Of a stretch of DNA of 44,060 bases, positions 31,373 to 40,914 are shown one piece after another. Each line of letters begins with the position of its first letter. The stretch's first letter is position 1. Made by a program: the position numbers and the translations under genes. The notes under the pieces are model-generated. The model did not search any database and was not told where the DNA came from. It worked only from the letters and a program-made list of their open reading frames with translations. Origin of the DNA: Amycolatopsis azurea DSM 43854 (lineage in GTDB: Bacteria; Actinomycetota; Actinomycetes; Mycobacteriales; Pseudonocardiaceae); contig NZ_MUXN01000032.1 of assembly GCF_001995215.1 (NCBI RefSeq), positions 1 through 44,060 on the forward strand, in the 5' to 3' direction.

Positions 31373-31486
31373 ATGATGACGCAGGCGATCGTGGTGGGTT
31401 TCTCCGCATTCGGCGCGATGGTGGCGGCCGCTGCCGGAGTGCTCTGGTACACGGCGCGCGATCGGCATCATCAGCACGATCAGTGA
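31373..31486 (+). CDS. 37-residue single-span membrane protein
   Basis: Starts ATGATG at 31373 with AAAAGGA about five bases ahead and ends with TGA at 31484-31486. It has one hydrophobic helix (~4-25, AIVVGFSAFGAMVAAAAGVLW) followed by a charged tail with clustered histidines (RDRHHQHDQ) that could bind a metal. The family is not recognised. Confidence 0.6.
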   Translation: MMTQAIVVGFSAFGAMVAAAAGVLWYTARDRHHQHDQ

Positions 31487-31578
31487 GCTTGATCACACTC
31501 ACGTTTCACAGGTAACGCGGAGCCTGATCAACGCGCTGTTCCCGGCGGACCTGTCGCTTCTCGCCCCGGAGAGCCGCC

Positions 31579-31680
31579 GTGAACAACGCCTCCATCACCG
31601 CCGCCCAGCGCGCCTGGGTGACCACCTTCGCCGCCGCCATCACGCTGCTGACGATCGTCGTGCTCGGCCTTCTCGGCTAG
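31579..31680 (+). CDS. 33-residue single-span membrane protein
   Basis: GTG at 31579 follows GGAGA with ~seven bases spacing; the TAG stop is at 31678-31680. It is a short polar N-terminus (MNNASITAAQRAW) and a helix (~14-32, VTTFAAAITLLTIVVLGLL). It could be a small regulatory membrane peptide. No family is recognised, and a chance frame cannot be excluded. Confidence 0.5.
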   Translation: MNNASITAAQRAWVTTFAAAITLLTIVVLGLLG

Positions 31681-31690
31681 CGGCTCGCAG

Positions 31691-32065
31691 CTACCCGAGC
31701 GGCTTCGCCCACACGGCCAACTCGACCGCGGCGTCCTGGTAGGTGCGCGATCCGATGGACATCGCGATCACCAGGTCGTACGCGTCGTCCTCCGGCGCGT
31801 CGAGGTCGTGCCCGTTGAGCCCGTAGAAGACGAACGTCGCCATCCAGGCGAGGCGCTTGTTGCCGTCGATGAGCGGATGGTTGCGGACGACCGACTCCAG
31901 CAGCACCGCCGCCTTCTCGTGCAGCGTCGGATACGCGTCCCTGCCCATCAGGGAAGCCTGCGGGCGATGCGCGGCGGAATCGAGCAGCCCGAGATCACGG
32001 ATCTTGGGCACACGGAGGTCCTCCGCGAGCGCCAAGAGGTCTTCGACGGTGAGGTACTCGATCAC
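31691..32065 (-). CDS. doc: Doc-like toxin (Fic fold)
   Basis: 124 residues. The Fic/Doc motif appears as H63-P-L-I-D67-G-N69-K70-R71, the catalytic loop with His and the phosphate-binding N-K-R. Doc proteins phosphorylate EF-Tu and stop translation. The N-terminus IEYLTVEDLLALAE is typical of Doc. It starts at GTG 32065 and overlaps the antitoxin stop by four bases, so the two are translated together. Confidence 0.9.
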   Translation of the reverse strand: MIEYLTVEDLLALAEDLRVPKIRDLGLLDSAAHRPQASLMGRDAYPTLHEKAAVLLESVVRNHPLIDGNKRLAWMATFVFYGLNGHDLDAPEDDAYDLVIAMSIGSRTYQDAAVELAVWAKPLG

Positions 32066-32265
32066 TGGGCGAGACGGTCGAGCAGAGCGGCGTAACGCTC
32101 CCTGCCGTCGTGGGACAGCGCCCGGACACGATCGTCACGGACGCGACGCGCGGCGGTCTCGGTGATGGCGCGGACCGTGGCTTCGTGCTTGCTCACACCG
32201 TCGGCCTCCGCCAGCAGGGCGAGAGCGCGCTCCTGCTCGTCGTTCAACCTCAAGGTCATGGCCAT
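32062..32265 (-). CDS. Ribbon-helix-helix-type antitoxin
   Basis: 67 residues. The N-terminal strand MTLRLNDEQERAL and helices with ADGVSKHEATVRAI resemble Arc/CopG ribbon-helix-helix repressors; the C-terminal tail is likely to bind and block the Doc toxin. ATG at 32265 lies eight bases from a perfect inverted repeat that is the probable autoregulatory operator. It is first of the two-gene toxin-antitoxin operon. The pairing of Doc with an RHH rather than a Phd antitoxin is known in actinobacteria. Confidence 0.82.
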   Translation of the reverse strand: MAMTLRLNDEQERALALLAEADGVSKHEATVRAITETAARRVRDDRVRALSHDGRERYAALLDRLAQ

Positions 32266-32272
32266 GCGTCGA

Positions 32273-32291
32273 TGATACCACTCTGGTATCA
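32273..32291. promoter_or_regulatory. Operator of the toxin-antitoxin operon
   Basis: TGATACCACTCTGGTATCA has perfect 8-base arms and a 3-base centre. It sits directly upstream of the antitoxin start and 25 bases before the divergent DUF2716 gene. Its position and symmetry fit a dimeric antitoxin repressor. Confidence 0.75.
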
Positions 32292-32316
32292 CTCCTGTGG
32301 CGCGTATTTTCCCGGC

Positions 32317-32781
32317 GTGAGCATCGAAACGCTGGGGGACGCCGAGTACCGGCAAGTGTGGAGCCGCTTCTACGCGGAGTTCGCCTTCCGGCCGAGCACC
32401 GACCGGTTCGAGTGGCCGGGGATCGACGAGCCCGCGGGATCGGCGACCTGGAGCCTGTCCGCCCTCGACGACGACCCTGGGTACCTCCTGCTGGACCGGA
32501 TGGTCGCCGTGATCCAGCGAGGCCTCGCCTCCTGCGCCGACGAGTTGTACGCGCTCGACTGGCATCACGAGTCGTACCGGTTCCCGACGTCCGCGAAGGA
32601 CTGGCCGCTCAGCCCGTTCCCGGACGGCGACTACTACGTGTACCTGACGCCGGACTTCCGGCTGGGCACGTTCGGGCATCCGTGGGAGTACACGCTCTGC
32701 GTGTTCGGCGAAGCGCTGGTGACGGCGATTTCGGCGGAGGTCACCGAGGTCCTCGGCGAACCCCTACGCAGGTCCGCGTAG
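32317..32781 (+). CDS. DUF2716-family protein
   Basis: 154 residues, cytosolic and acidic. It has the family signature: W-x-R-F near the N-terminus, a DWHHESYRFP segment, GDYYVYLTPDFRLGTFGHPWEYTLCVFG, and a final VLGEPLRR. The function of the family is unknown; members are common in actinobacteria as single-domain proteins. The GTG at 32317 starts just beyond the toxin-antitoxin operator, so it may be co-regulated with that operon. Confidence 0.75.
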   Translation: MSIETLGDAEYRQVWSRFYAEFAFRPSTDRFEWPGIDEPAGSATWSLSALDDDPGYLLLDRMVAVIQRGLASCADELYALDWHHESYRFPTSAKDWPLSPFPDGDYYVYLTPDFRLGTFGHPWEYTLCVFGEALVTAISAEVTEVLGEPLRRSA

Positions 32782-32867
32782 GCCCGATTGCCGCTTCCGG
32801 GCCGACGCCCTCCGCGTCCGCGAAGAGGACTCTTCAGTGGTCATCCGATCCAGTGAGGAGTTCCGCC

Positions 32868-33242
32868 ATGAACCGTTCCACCGCGGCCGTCGCCAACGCC
32901 TTCTTCCTGTTCGCGGGCGTCGCCGGCCTGATCATCCAGATCGCGTCGGGCGTCCCCGGATTCCCGGACATCCCGCCCGGCCCGTTCATCCTCGGCATCA
33001 CCGGGATCCTCGTCCTGACGTTGTCCGCCCGGTTCCGCTGGATCCTCTTCCTCGGCATCGTCGCGCCGGTGTTCATCCTCGTCGGCGCGTTGCTCGAAGG
33101 CTCGTTCTGGGGACGGCTCGCCGACGTCGGCGACTTCGGGCCGTTCGTGGGGACCGTCCTGCTGATCGGAGGGGTGATCGCGGCGGCGATCAGCGGAGTC
33201 GTCGCCGTCTCGCAGGCCTACCACCGGGTCGCCGTGCGCTGA
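32868..33242 (+). CDS. Small integral membrane protein
   Basis: 124 residues with four hydrophobic helices (~8-28, ~40-55, ~57-77 and ~92-115). ATG at 32868 follows GAGGAG. There is no recognised motif. The Pro-rich loop FPDIPPGPF lies between the first two helices. It resembles generic actinobacterial four-helix membrane proteins; role unknown. Confidence 0.75.
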   Translation: MNRSTAAVANAFFLFAGVAGLIIQIASGVPGFPDIPPGPFILGITGILVLTLSARFRWILFLGIVAPVFILVGALLEGSFWGRLADVGDFGPFVGTVLLIGGVIAAAISGVVAVSQAYHRVAVR

Positions 33243-33333
33243 ACCGGAAAAAGGGGACGATCGGAGGTTGTTCCGGCGGCTTTCCGACTCTTAGCTACTC
33301 GAACGAGGTTCTCCGAGAAGTGAGGGGTGTTCC

Positions 33334-34695
33334 ATGGCAGGTCTGCGCAGACGTGAGGTGCTCGCGGGCGCGGTGGCACTGGCGGGCGCGGCGACGATCG
33401 GGTTGAACCCCGGCACCGCCGCCGCGGCCACGCAGCAACGTCCGGGCGCGCAGTTCCCGCCGTCGCTGGACTTCGGCGATTACCCCGTGATCGCGCGGGT
33501 CCGGTCGCGGCGGGCGCTGGAGCACCTGCGGGTGCTCAGCGACAAGATCGGCCCCCGGATCGCCGGAACCGAAGGCGAACTGCGGGCCAAGGACTACATC
33601 GCGAAGGTGCTGCGCGAACTGCGCTACCAGGTCACCCTGCAGCCGTTCCCGATCGCCGACAAGTTCCTGGGCGGGCTGTCGATCGGCCGCGACAGCTGGC
33701 AGACCGGCTCCTCGCCGCAGGGCGCGCAGGACGTCACGCGCGAGGCCGTCGTCGTCGACGCCGGTGACGGGAACACACTGCCCGACGACCTCACCGGCAA
33801 GATCGTGCTGATCGCCGCCGTGACGAACAAGGCCGACGCGTACCTCACGGCAGCGCAGCGCGGAGCGGACGCCGTGCTGATCGGCCGGGTGAGCGCGGAC
33901 CCGGCGCGGAAGCTGTCCGCGTTCTCCCCGACGCTCGCCACCCCGGTCACCGTGCCGGTGCTCGGCCTGGCGCAGGTGCAGGTGGAGCGCTTGCGCGAAC
34001 GGCTCGCCAAGGGCTCGGTCACCGCGAAGGTCACGGCGACCCACCACAAGAACCTGACGTCGTACAACGTCATCGCCGAGCGGCCCGCCACCTTCCCCGG
34101 CAAGGACAACGGCGTGGTCATGGTGACCGCGCACTACGACAGCGTCCCCGGGTCGCCGGGCGCCAACGACGACGGCAGCGGCACCGTGCTGTGCCTCGAA
34201 CTCGCGCGAGTCCTGCGGTACCTGCCGACGAACAAGGCGCTGCGGTTCGCGCTGTGGGGTTCGGAGGAGTACGGGCTGATCGGCTCGCGGCACTACGTCT
34301 CGAACCTGTCCGACCCGGAAGCGAAGCGGATCGCGGGCTGCTTCCAGAACGACATGGTCGCCACCAGCTACGACCCGGCGAACATCTACTGGCTGCTTTC
34401 GGTCGACGGCGCCGACAACGCCACGACCGCGGCCGTCAACGCCGCCGCCAAACGGCTCGGCTACGACCCGCAGGTGAAGGGCCCGGTCGCACGCGGTTCG
34501 AGCGACCACGTGCCGTTCTTCGAGCGCGGCATCGCTTCGGGCAACTTCAGTTGGCGCGGCGAGGGCGGCCCGGCGCTGCTGGAGCCGACCTACCACACGC
34601 CTGAAGACACCATCAAGGACAACGTTTCCCTTGAGCGGCTTCAGGTTTCGCTTGAGCTGATCGGATCCGCCGCTTACAACCTGCTGCGGAAGTAG
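33334..34695 (+). CDS. Secreted M28-family zinc peptidase
   Basis: 453 residues. The N-terminus MAGLRRREVLAGAVALAGA is a Tat signal with the twin Arg. The PA domain insert lies ~130-230. The M28 active site includes H267 and D269 in TAHYDS, metal-bridging D279 in GANDDGSG, catalytic and metal Glu in SEEYG (~312), and the last His in YHTPED (~428). It resembles aminopeptidases of the Streptomyces type, secreted folded. It ends in the gap holding the double palindrome at 34723. Confidence 0.9.
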   Translation: MAGLRRREVLAGAVALAGAATIGLNPGTAAAATQQRPGAQFPPSLDFGDYPVIARVRSRRALEHLRVLSDKIGPRIAGTEGELRAKDYIAKVLRELRYQVTLQPFPIADKFLGGLSIGRDSWQTGSSPQGAQDVTREAVVVDAGDGNTLPDDLTGKIVLIAAVTNKADAYLTAAQRGADAVLIGRVSADPARKLSAFSPTLATPVTVPVLGLAQVQVERLRERLAKGSVTAKVTATHHKNLTSYNVIAERPATFPGKDNGVVMVTAHYDSVPGSPGANDDGSGTVLCLELARVLRYLPTNKALRFALWGSEEYGLIGSRHYVSNLSDPEAKRIAGCFQNDMVATSYDPANIYWLLSVDGADNATTAAVNAAAKRLGYDPQVKGPVARGSSDHVPFFERGIASGNFSWRGEGGPALLEPTYHTPEDTIKDNVSLERLQVSLELIGSAAYNLLRK

Positions 34696-34722
34696 CGCGC
34701 TCGTAAGGCTCGGTCGCTGAGT

Positions 34723-34775
34723 GTCCCCAATGCGGCATTGGGGACACTCAGCGTCTCCAATGCGGCATTGGGGAC
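34723..34775. repeat. Double 23-bp palindrome, copy 3
   Basis: Perfect palindrome 34723-34745 with arms GTCCCCAATG and CATTGGGGAC. The second unit at 34753-34775 differs by one base. The linker is ACTCAGC and the step is 30 bases, as at 180 and 308. It sits between the convergent M28 and ychF genes. Confidence 0.85.
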
Positions 34776-34805
34776 GCCCGAATGCCAAACACCTTCTTGG
34801 CCGGC

Positions 34806-35888
<1,083 letters not shown>

Positions 35889-35993
35889 GGGCCAGAAGTC
35901 TACGTGCCGCCCGCCACCGCATCCGCCGAGGCCTTGATCGCCGTGTCGGATTTCCGCCAGCCGCGCCCTCGACCTGGTGGCACGATCGACGTC

Positions 35994-37445
35994 ATGACCG
36001 AGCAGACCCTGGCCGAACGGGCCGTGTGGCGCGACACCGAACGGTGTTACCGCGCCGTCGCCGCCCGTGATTCCCGGTTCGACGGCCAGTTCATCATGGC
36101 CGTCGCCACCACCGGGATCTACTGCCGTCCGTCCTGCCCCGCGTCGACGCCGAAGCAGCAGAACGTCCGTTTCTACCCGACGTCGGCGGCCGCGCAGGCC
36201 AACGGCTTCCGCGCCTGCCGACGCTGCCTCCCCGACGCCGTCCCCGGCTCGCCCGACTGGGACATCCGGGCCGACCTCGCCGCGCGGGCGATGAGGCTCA
36301 TCTCGGACGGGACCGTCGAACGCGACGGCGTCCCGGGGCTCGCGCGCCGGCTCGGCTATTCCGAACGCCAGCTCGGGCGCGTCCTCACCGCCGAACTCGG
36401 CGCGGGGCCGCTGGCGCTGGCCAGAGCGCACCGGGCGCACTCCGCGCGGCTGCTGATCGAGATGTCCGGGCTCCCGCTGACCGACGTCGCGTTCGCGGCG
36501 GGTTTCTCCAGCGTCCGCCAGTTCAACGAGACGATCCGCGAGGTGTTCGCGACGACGCCTTCGCAGCTTCGCGCGGCGAGCCTGCGTCGCGGGCGTCGGA
36601 AGGCCGAGGAGACGCCGACCGGGACCCGGCTGAGCCTGCGGCTGCCGTTCCGCAAACCGTTCGACGCGGACGGGGTGCTGAACTTCCTGGCCGACCGGGC
36701 CGTCCCGGGCGTCGAGCACGTGACGCGAGACGATTCCGGCGTGACCGGCTACGGACGCACGCTGCGGCTCGCGCACGGCGCGGGCGTGGTGTGGCTGACC
36801 GCGAAGGACGACCACGTCCGCTGCGACCTGCGGCTCACCGACCTGCGCGACCTGAGCAGCGCGGTGGCCAGGGTGCGGCGGCTGCTCGACCTCGACGCCG
36901 ACCCCGAGGCGGTCACGCGGGTGCTCGGGGCCGCCCCGGCGCTCGCGCCGCTGGTCGAGGCGATCCCGGGCATCCGGGTGCCCGGCGCTGTCGACGGCGA
37001 CGAACTCGTGCTGCGCGCGTTGCTGTCCCCCGCCGAGACGGCGTCGCTCGCCGACGCCCTCGGCGAGCGCGTGCCCAGCTGCGACGAGTCACTCGAAGGG
37101 TTGACCACGCTGTTCCCGACGGCGGAGCGGGTCGCCGGACACGGTCCGGAACGAGTGGCCGCGGTGGCTCGCGCGCTGGCGGACGGGGTTTCGGTCCACG
37201 TCGGCCGCGATCCCGCGGAGTTGCGGGCGGAACTGCTGGAACTCCCGGGAATCGACCCCCGGACCGCGGACTACGTCCTGATGCGCGTCCTGGGCGCGCC
37301 GGACGTCCTGCTGACCGGCGATCCCGCGCTGCGCCGGGGAGCGGCCGCGCTCGGCATCGCCGACGACGAAAAGACGCTGGCCGAACGAGGGCGGGCCTGG
37401 CAACCCTGGTCCTCGTACGCCGGCATGTACCTGTGGCGCGCTTGA
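35994..37445 (+). CDS. alkA: Ada regulator fused to AlkA DNA glycosylase
   Basis: 483 residues with three parts. N-terminal Ada zinc domain has C44, C48, C75 and C78; C44 in TTGIYCRPSC is the phosphotriester methyl acceptor in Ada, so adaptive signalling is likely intact. The AraC-type helix-turn-helix spans ~95-200. The C-terminal AlkA part has a helix-hairpin-helix (LPGIDPRTADYVLMRVLG) and the catalytic Asp at 443 (LLTGDPALRR). It removes alkylated bases such as 3-methyladenine. The same fusion is known in mycobacteria. ATG at 35994. The ogt gene follows after 11 bases. Confidence 0.93.
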   Translation: MTEQTLAERAVWRDTERCYRAVAARDSRFDGQFIMAVATTGIYCRPSCPASTPKQQNVRFYPTSAAAQANGFRACRRCLPDAVPGSPDWDIRADLAARAMRLISDGTVERDGVPGLARRLGYSERQLGRVLTAELGAGPLALARAHRAHSARLLIEMSGLPLTDVAFAAGFSSVRQFNETIREVFATTPSQLRAASLRRGRRKAEETPTGTRLSLRLPFRKPFDADGVLNFLADRAVPGVEHVTRDDSGVTGYGRTLRLAHGAGVVWLTAKDDHVRCDLRLTDLRDLSSAVARVRRLLDLDADPEAVTRVLGAAPALAPLVEAIPGIRVPGAVDGDELVLRALLSPAETASLADALGERVPSCDESLEGLTTLFPTAERVAGHGPERVAAVARALADGVSVHVGRDPAELRAELLELPGIDPRTADYVLMRVLGAPDVLLTGDPALRRGAAALGIADDEKTLAERGRAWQPWSSYAGMYLWRA

Positions 37446-37456
37446 AAGGGAGAGAA

Positions 37457-37957
37457 ATGAGCATCGCGTATTGGTCCACAATGGACACGAAGATCGGCCC
37501 GTTCACCGCCGTGGTGGCGGGTGACGGGGCCGTGCTCGCCTCGGGCTGGACGGGCGACGTCGGCGAGCTGACGCCGCTGATCTCGCCGTCGCTGCTTCCC
37601 GGCGAGGTGAAGCAGCGACGGGACCTGGGGCCGGTGAGCACCGCTATCCGCCGGTACCACGACGGCGATCTGGCCGCCGTCGCCGACATCGAGGTACGGC
37701 AGCGGTCCGGCGCTTTCCGGGAGCACGCTTGGGAAATCCTGCGGAAGGTGCCCGCCGGCGAGCCGGTGAGCTACGCGGAATACGCGGCGCTGGCGGGGAA
37801 TCCGTCGGCGGTGCGGGCGGCCGCGTCGGCCTGCGCGAAGAACGCGGCGGCCCTGTTCGTGCCGTGCCACCGGGTGGTGCGGACCGGCGGAGGCGTGGGG
37901 AACTTCCGGTGGGGTGTACCGGCGAAGCAGTGGCTGCTGAGCCACGAAACAGCCTAA
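37457..37957 (+). CDS. ogt: O6-methylguanine-DNA methyltransferase
   Basis: 166 residues. The acceptor motif P-C137-H-R-V-V is intact and the helix-turn-helix with GEPVSYAEYAALAGNPSAVRAAASACAKN is standard. It takes the methyl group directly off O6-methylguanine in a single-turnover reaction. It is preceded by GGGAGAG and transcribed with alkA, forming an adaptive-response pair. It ends five bases before the convergent sbcC gene. Confidence 0.95.
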   Translation: MSIAYWSTMDTKIGPFTAVVAGDGAVLASGWTGDVGELTPLISPSLLPGEVKQRRDLGPVSTAIRRYHDGDLAAVADIEVRQRSGAFREHAWEILRKVPAGEPVSYAEYAALAGNPSAVRAAASACAKNAAALFVPCHRVVRTGGGVGNFRWGVPAKQWLLSHETA

Positions 37958-37962
37958 GCCAG

Positions 37963-40914
37963 TCAGGCGGCGTGGATCTCGACCGAAGAGCCCGTACGCG
38001 CCTTTCGGATCCGAAGCCGGGTCGGGATCCGCTGCCGCAGTTCCTCCACGTGTGAGACCAGCCCGACCACCCGGCCACCGGCGCGAAGCTCGTCGAGGAT
38101 GTTCATGACGATGTCGAGCGTCTCGGCGTCCAGGGTGCCGAAGCCTTCGTCGATGAACAGGGTGTCCAGCAGCGCTCCGCCGGTCTCGGCGGCGACGACG
38201 TCGGCGAGCCCCAGCGCCAGTGAGAGCGACGCGAGGAAGGACTCGCCGCCCGAAAGCGTCTTCGCGGGCCTCACGGTGCCGGAGTAGTCGTCGAGCACGT
38301 CGAGACCGAGCCCGCCGCGAGTGCCCCGGGCGCCTGCCGCGTCCGAGTGCACGAAGGAGTAGCGGCCCTGGCTCATCGTCCGAAGGCGGGCGGTCGCCGC
38401 GACCGCGACCTCCTCCAGCCTCGCGGCCAGGACGTACGAGCGCAGCGACATCTTCCGCGCGTTCTGCCCGCGTCCGTTGACCACCTCGGCCAAGGCCTTC
38501 AGTTCGTTGTACCGCTCTTCGACCGGCGCAAGGTCCGCCAACAAGGACGTCATCCGGTCGGCCACTTTCGCCAGGTCGTTGTGCCGCGAAGTGGCCGTCC
38601 GCAGGGCGACGAGCGCCTGTTCCGCCTCGCCACGGGTGTCGCGCGCCGCTTCCTCGGAGGCCGCGACGTCGATCTCGTCCTCCGGCGAAATGCCGAACAA
38701 CTCGGGCTGAGCGAGTTCCTGTCGGGCGGCCTGCTCCATCACCTTCGCGTCGGCGATGCTCGCTTCCAGTTTCGTGATCTGCTCGTCCGGCCGCGACGCG
38801 GCGCGCATCTCGTCGAGATCCGCGAAACCCTTGGCCCGCAGCGCTTCCTTGACCAGTTTCGCCTGCTCGTCACGGCGCTCACGAGCACCCGCGACGCCGA
38901 GCCGCGCTTCGGCGAGCACGTCCAAGCGGGTCGCGAAGCCGAGCAGATGCTGCCGCCGAGCGGCGACGTCGGCGAACTCGCCGCGCGCGGCCTCCAGCCG
39001 CCGTTCCCGTTCCGCCAGCCGTTCCGTGAGGCCTCGGACCTCGGTGGCGGCCTCGGCCGCCCGCTGCCCCGACACGCGACGGCGTTCGGCCAGCTGCTCG
39101 GCCTTGCGTTCCAGTTCGAGGAGCCGCTTCTCCAGGGCGGGCTTGCGACGAGCCGTTCCCGACAGCGACGTGCCCAGCTCCCGCGCCTCGCCGAGTTCGG
39201 CCCGCAGCGCCTCGGCGGTGCGCCCGCGCAACCGCTCGACCAGTACCTTCAGCCGTCCTTCGGCTTCCAGCAGCGAAGCCTGCGCCTTCTCCCGTCGCTT
39301 GTCGGCCTGCTGCTCGGCGGCTTCGGCGCGGCGTTCGTCCTCGGGATCGACGAGACCGCCGGTGTGCGTGGCGGGCGCCGGATGCTCGGTCGCCCCGCAG
39401 ACCGGGCAGTCCTCACCCGCGGCCAGTCCGGCGGCGAGTTCGGCCGCCATCCCGTCGAGGCGGCGCTCACGGAGGTCCAAGCGATGCTGCCGCGCCTGCT
39501 GATGGACGTCGACGGCGTCGCGGACCAGTCCCCGCGCCTGTTCGACGGCCTGCTCCGCCCGAGGCACCTCGTCGGCGTCCCGGACCAGCGCCGTCAACTC
39601 TTCGAACCGGGTGCGGGCACCTTCGAGTTTCGCCTCGGCTTCGGCGGCCGCGAGCACCTCGGCCCGCGACGCCGTGATCTTCTCCGGCGTGGATTCGAGT
39701 TCGGCGGCGAACTCCTCGGACTGCTTCTCCGCCTCCTCGGCGGCGGTGCTCAGCTGCTCGCGGCGAACCAGATCCCGTTGCTGCTGCTCGCTTTCCGCCA
39801 CGAGTTCGGCGAGCGCGCCCGCCTCTTCATGCAGTCCGCGGGCGCGGGCGCGAAGCTCGGCGGCGGAATTGTCGGCGGCGTCAGGCACTTCTTGCGCACG
39901 GAGCGCCTCCGTGGCTTCGGCCTCCGCGAGCTGATCCAGCCTGCGCTCGAGAAGATCCGCTTCCGCGACCACACCGGCCGCCCGGTGCGCCGCCTCGACC
40001 TCGTCCGCCCACTCCGCGCGCTGATCCGCCTGCTCGGCGATCGCCGAGAGCCGCGTGTACGCGGTGCGCACGCGGCGGATCCGCTCCGCGGTGGACCGGT
40101 TCTCCTGCCAGACGGCCTCGGCCTTCTCGGCCGCCGCGCGCGCCTTCGCGTCCCGTTCCTGAGCCTGGCCGACGCGCTCGGCCGACTCGGCGAGCACCGC
40201 CTCGACCCACTCGGACTGCCCTTCTTCGGGCGCTTCCTGCCGGGCGACCTGCGCGAACCGCGCGACCCATTCCCGCAGTGACTGCTGCCTCGCCTGCAAC
40301 TCGCGGCCGCGTTCGGCTCGCAGATTCGCGAACCAGTTCTCGACATCGGAGAACCGCTCGGTGCCGAACAGCCGCTCCAGCAGTTCCTCGCGCTCGGCGG
40401 TGTTCGCCCGCAGGAACCGCGCGAACTCGCCCTGCGGCAGCAGGACCACCTGGAAGAACTGCTCGTGCGTCATGCCGATGAGCCGCTCGACCGTGCGCGC
40501 GACCTCGTCGATCCGCGTGATGCCTTCGGCCACGTGCCCGGCGGGCACCGTGCCGACCCAGCTCAGCACCGCCTTGGCCTGCTGGAGGGTCATCCCCTCG
40601 CCCCGGCGCTTGGGCCGCTGGTATTCGGGATTGCGCGCGATGCGCATCCGCTGGCCCTGGACGGTCAGTTCGAGGACGACCTCGGTGACCTGGTCGGGCT
40701 CGGCGAGATCGCAGCGCAGCCGCTTGACCTCGCCGCGAGCGCCGGGGACCGTGCCGAACAACGCGAACGCGATCGCGTCGAGCAGCGTCGTCTTCCCCGC
40801 GCCGGTGTCGCCGTGCAGCAGGAACAAGCCGTCGGCGCCGAGGACGTCGAAGTCCACCACCTCACGGCCCGCGTACGGACCGAAAGCGGCGACCTCCAAC
40901 CGGTGCAGCCTCAT
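37963..40914 (-). CDS. sbcC: SbcC-like exonuclease ATPase subunit
   Basis: 983 residues. Walker A GDTGAGKTT is at 35-43. Long coiled-coil arms flank the zinc hook CPVC at 503-506. The signature LSGGESF starts at 887 and Walker B (DTLFIDEGFGTLD) follows at ~917-930. The SbcCD complex opens hairpins and processes blocked DNA ends. The ATG at 40914 overlaps the sbcD stop by four bases, so the two are translationally coupled. It is Ala/Glu/Arg-rich between residues 170 and 870, as coiled-coil requires. Confidence 0.95.
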   Translation of the reverse strand: MRLHRLEVAAFGPYAGREVVDFDVLGADGLFLLHGDTGAGKTTLLDAIAFALFGTVPGARGEVKRLRCDLAEPDQVTEVVLELTVQGQRMRIARNPEYQRPKRRGEGMTLQQAKAVLSWVGTVPAGHVAEGITRIDEVARTVERLIGMTHEQFFQVVLLPQGEFARFLRANTAEREELLERLFGTERFSDVENWFANLRAERGRELQARQQSLREWVARFAQVARQEAPEEGQSEWVEAVLAESAERVGQAQERDAKARAAAEKAEAVWQENRSTAERIRRVRTAYTRLSAIAEQADQRAEWADEVEAAHRAAGVVAEADLLERRLDQLAEAEATEALRAQEVPDAADNSAAELRARARGLHEEAGALAELVAESEQQQRDLVRREQLSTAAEEAEKQSEEFAAELESTPEKITASRAEVLAAAEAEAKLEGARTRFEELTALVRDADEVPRAEQAVEQARGLVRDAVDVHQQARQHRLDLRERRLDGMAAELAAGLAAGEDCPVCGATEHPAPATHTGGLVDPEDERRAEAAEQQADKRREKAQASLLEAEGRLKVLVERLRGRTAEALRAELGEARELGTSLSGTARRKPALEKRLLELERKAEQLAERRRVSGQRAAEAATEVRGLTERLAERERRLEAARGEFADVAARRQHLLGFATRLDVLAEARLGVAGARERRDEQAKLVKEALRAKGFADLDEMRAASRPDEQITKLEASIADAKVMEQAARQELAQPELFGISPEDEIDVAASEEAARDTRGEAEQALVALRTATSRHNDLAKVADRMTSLLADLAPVEERYNELKALAEVVNGRGQNARKMSLRSYVLAARLEEVAVAATARLRTMSQGRYSFVHSDAAGARGTRGGLGLDVLDDYSGTVRPAKTLSGGESFLASLSLALGLADVVAAETGGALLDTLFIDEGFGTLDAETLDIVMNILDELRAGGRVVGLVSHVEELRQRIPTRLRIRKARTGSSVEIHAA

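Noticed and set aside
38347..40281. Plus-strand open frame of 644 codons
   Set aside because: Antisense to the coiled-coil region of sbcC.
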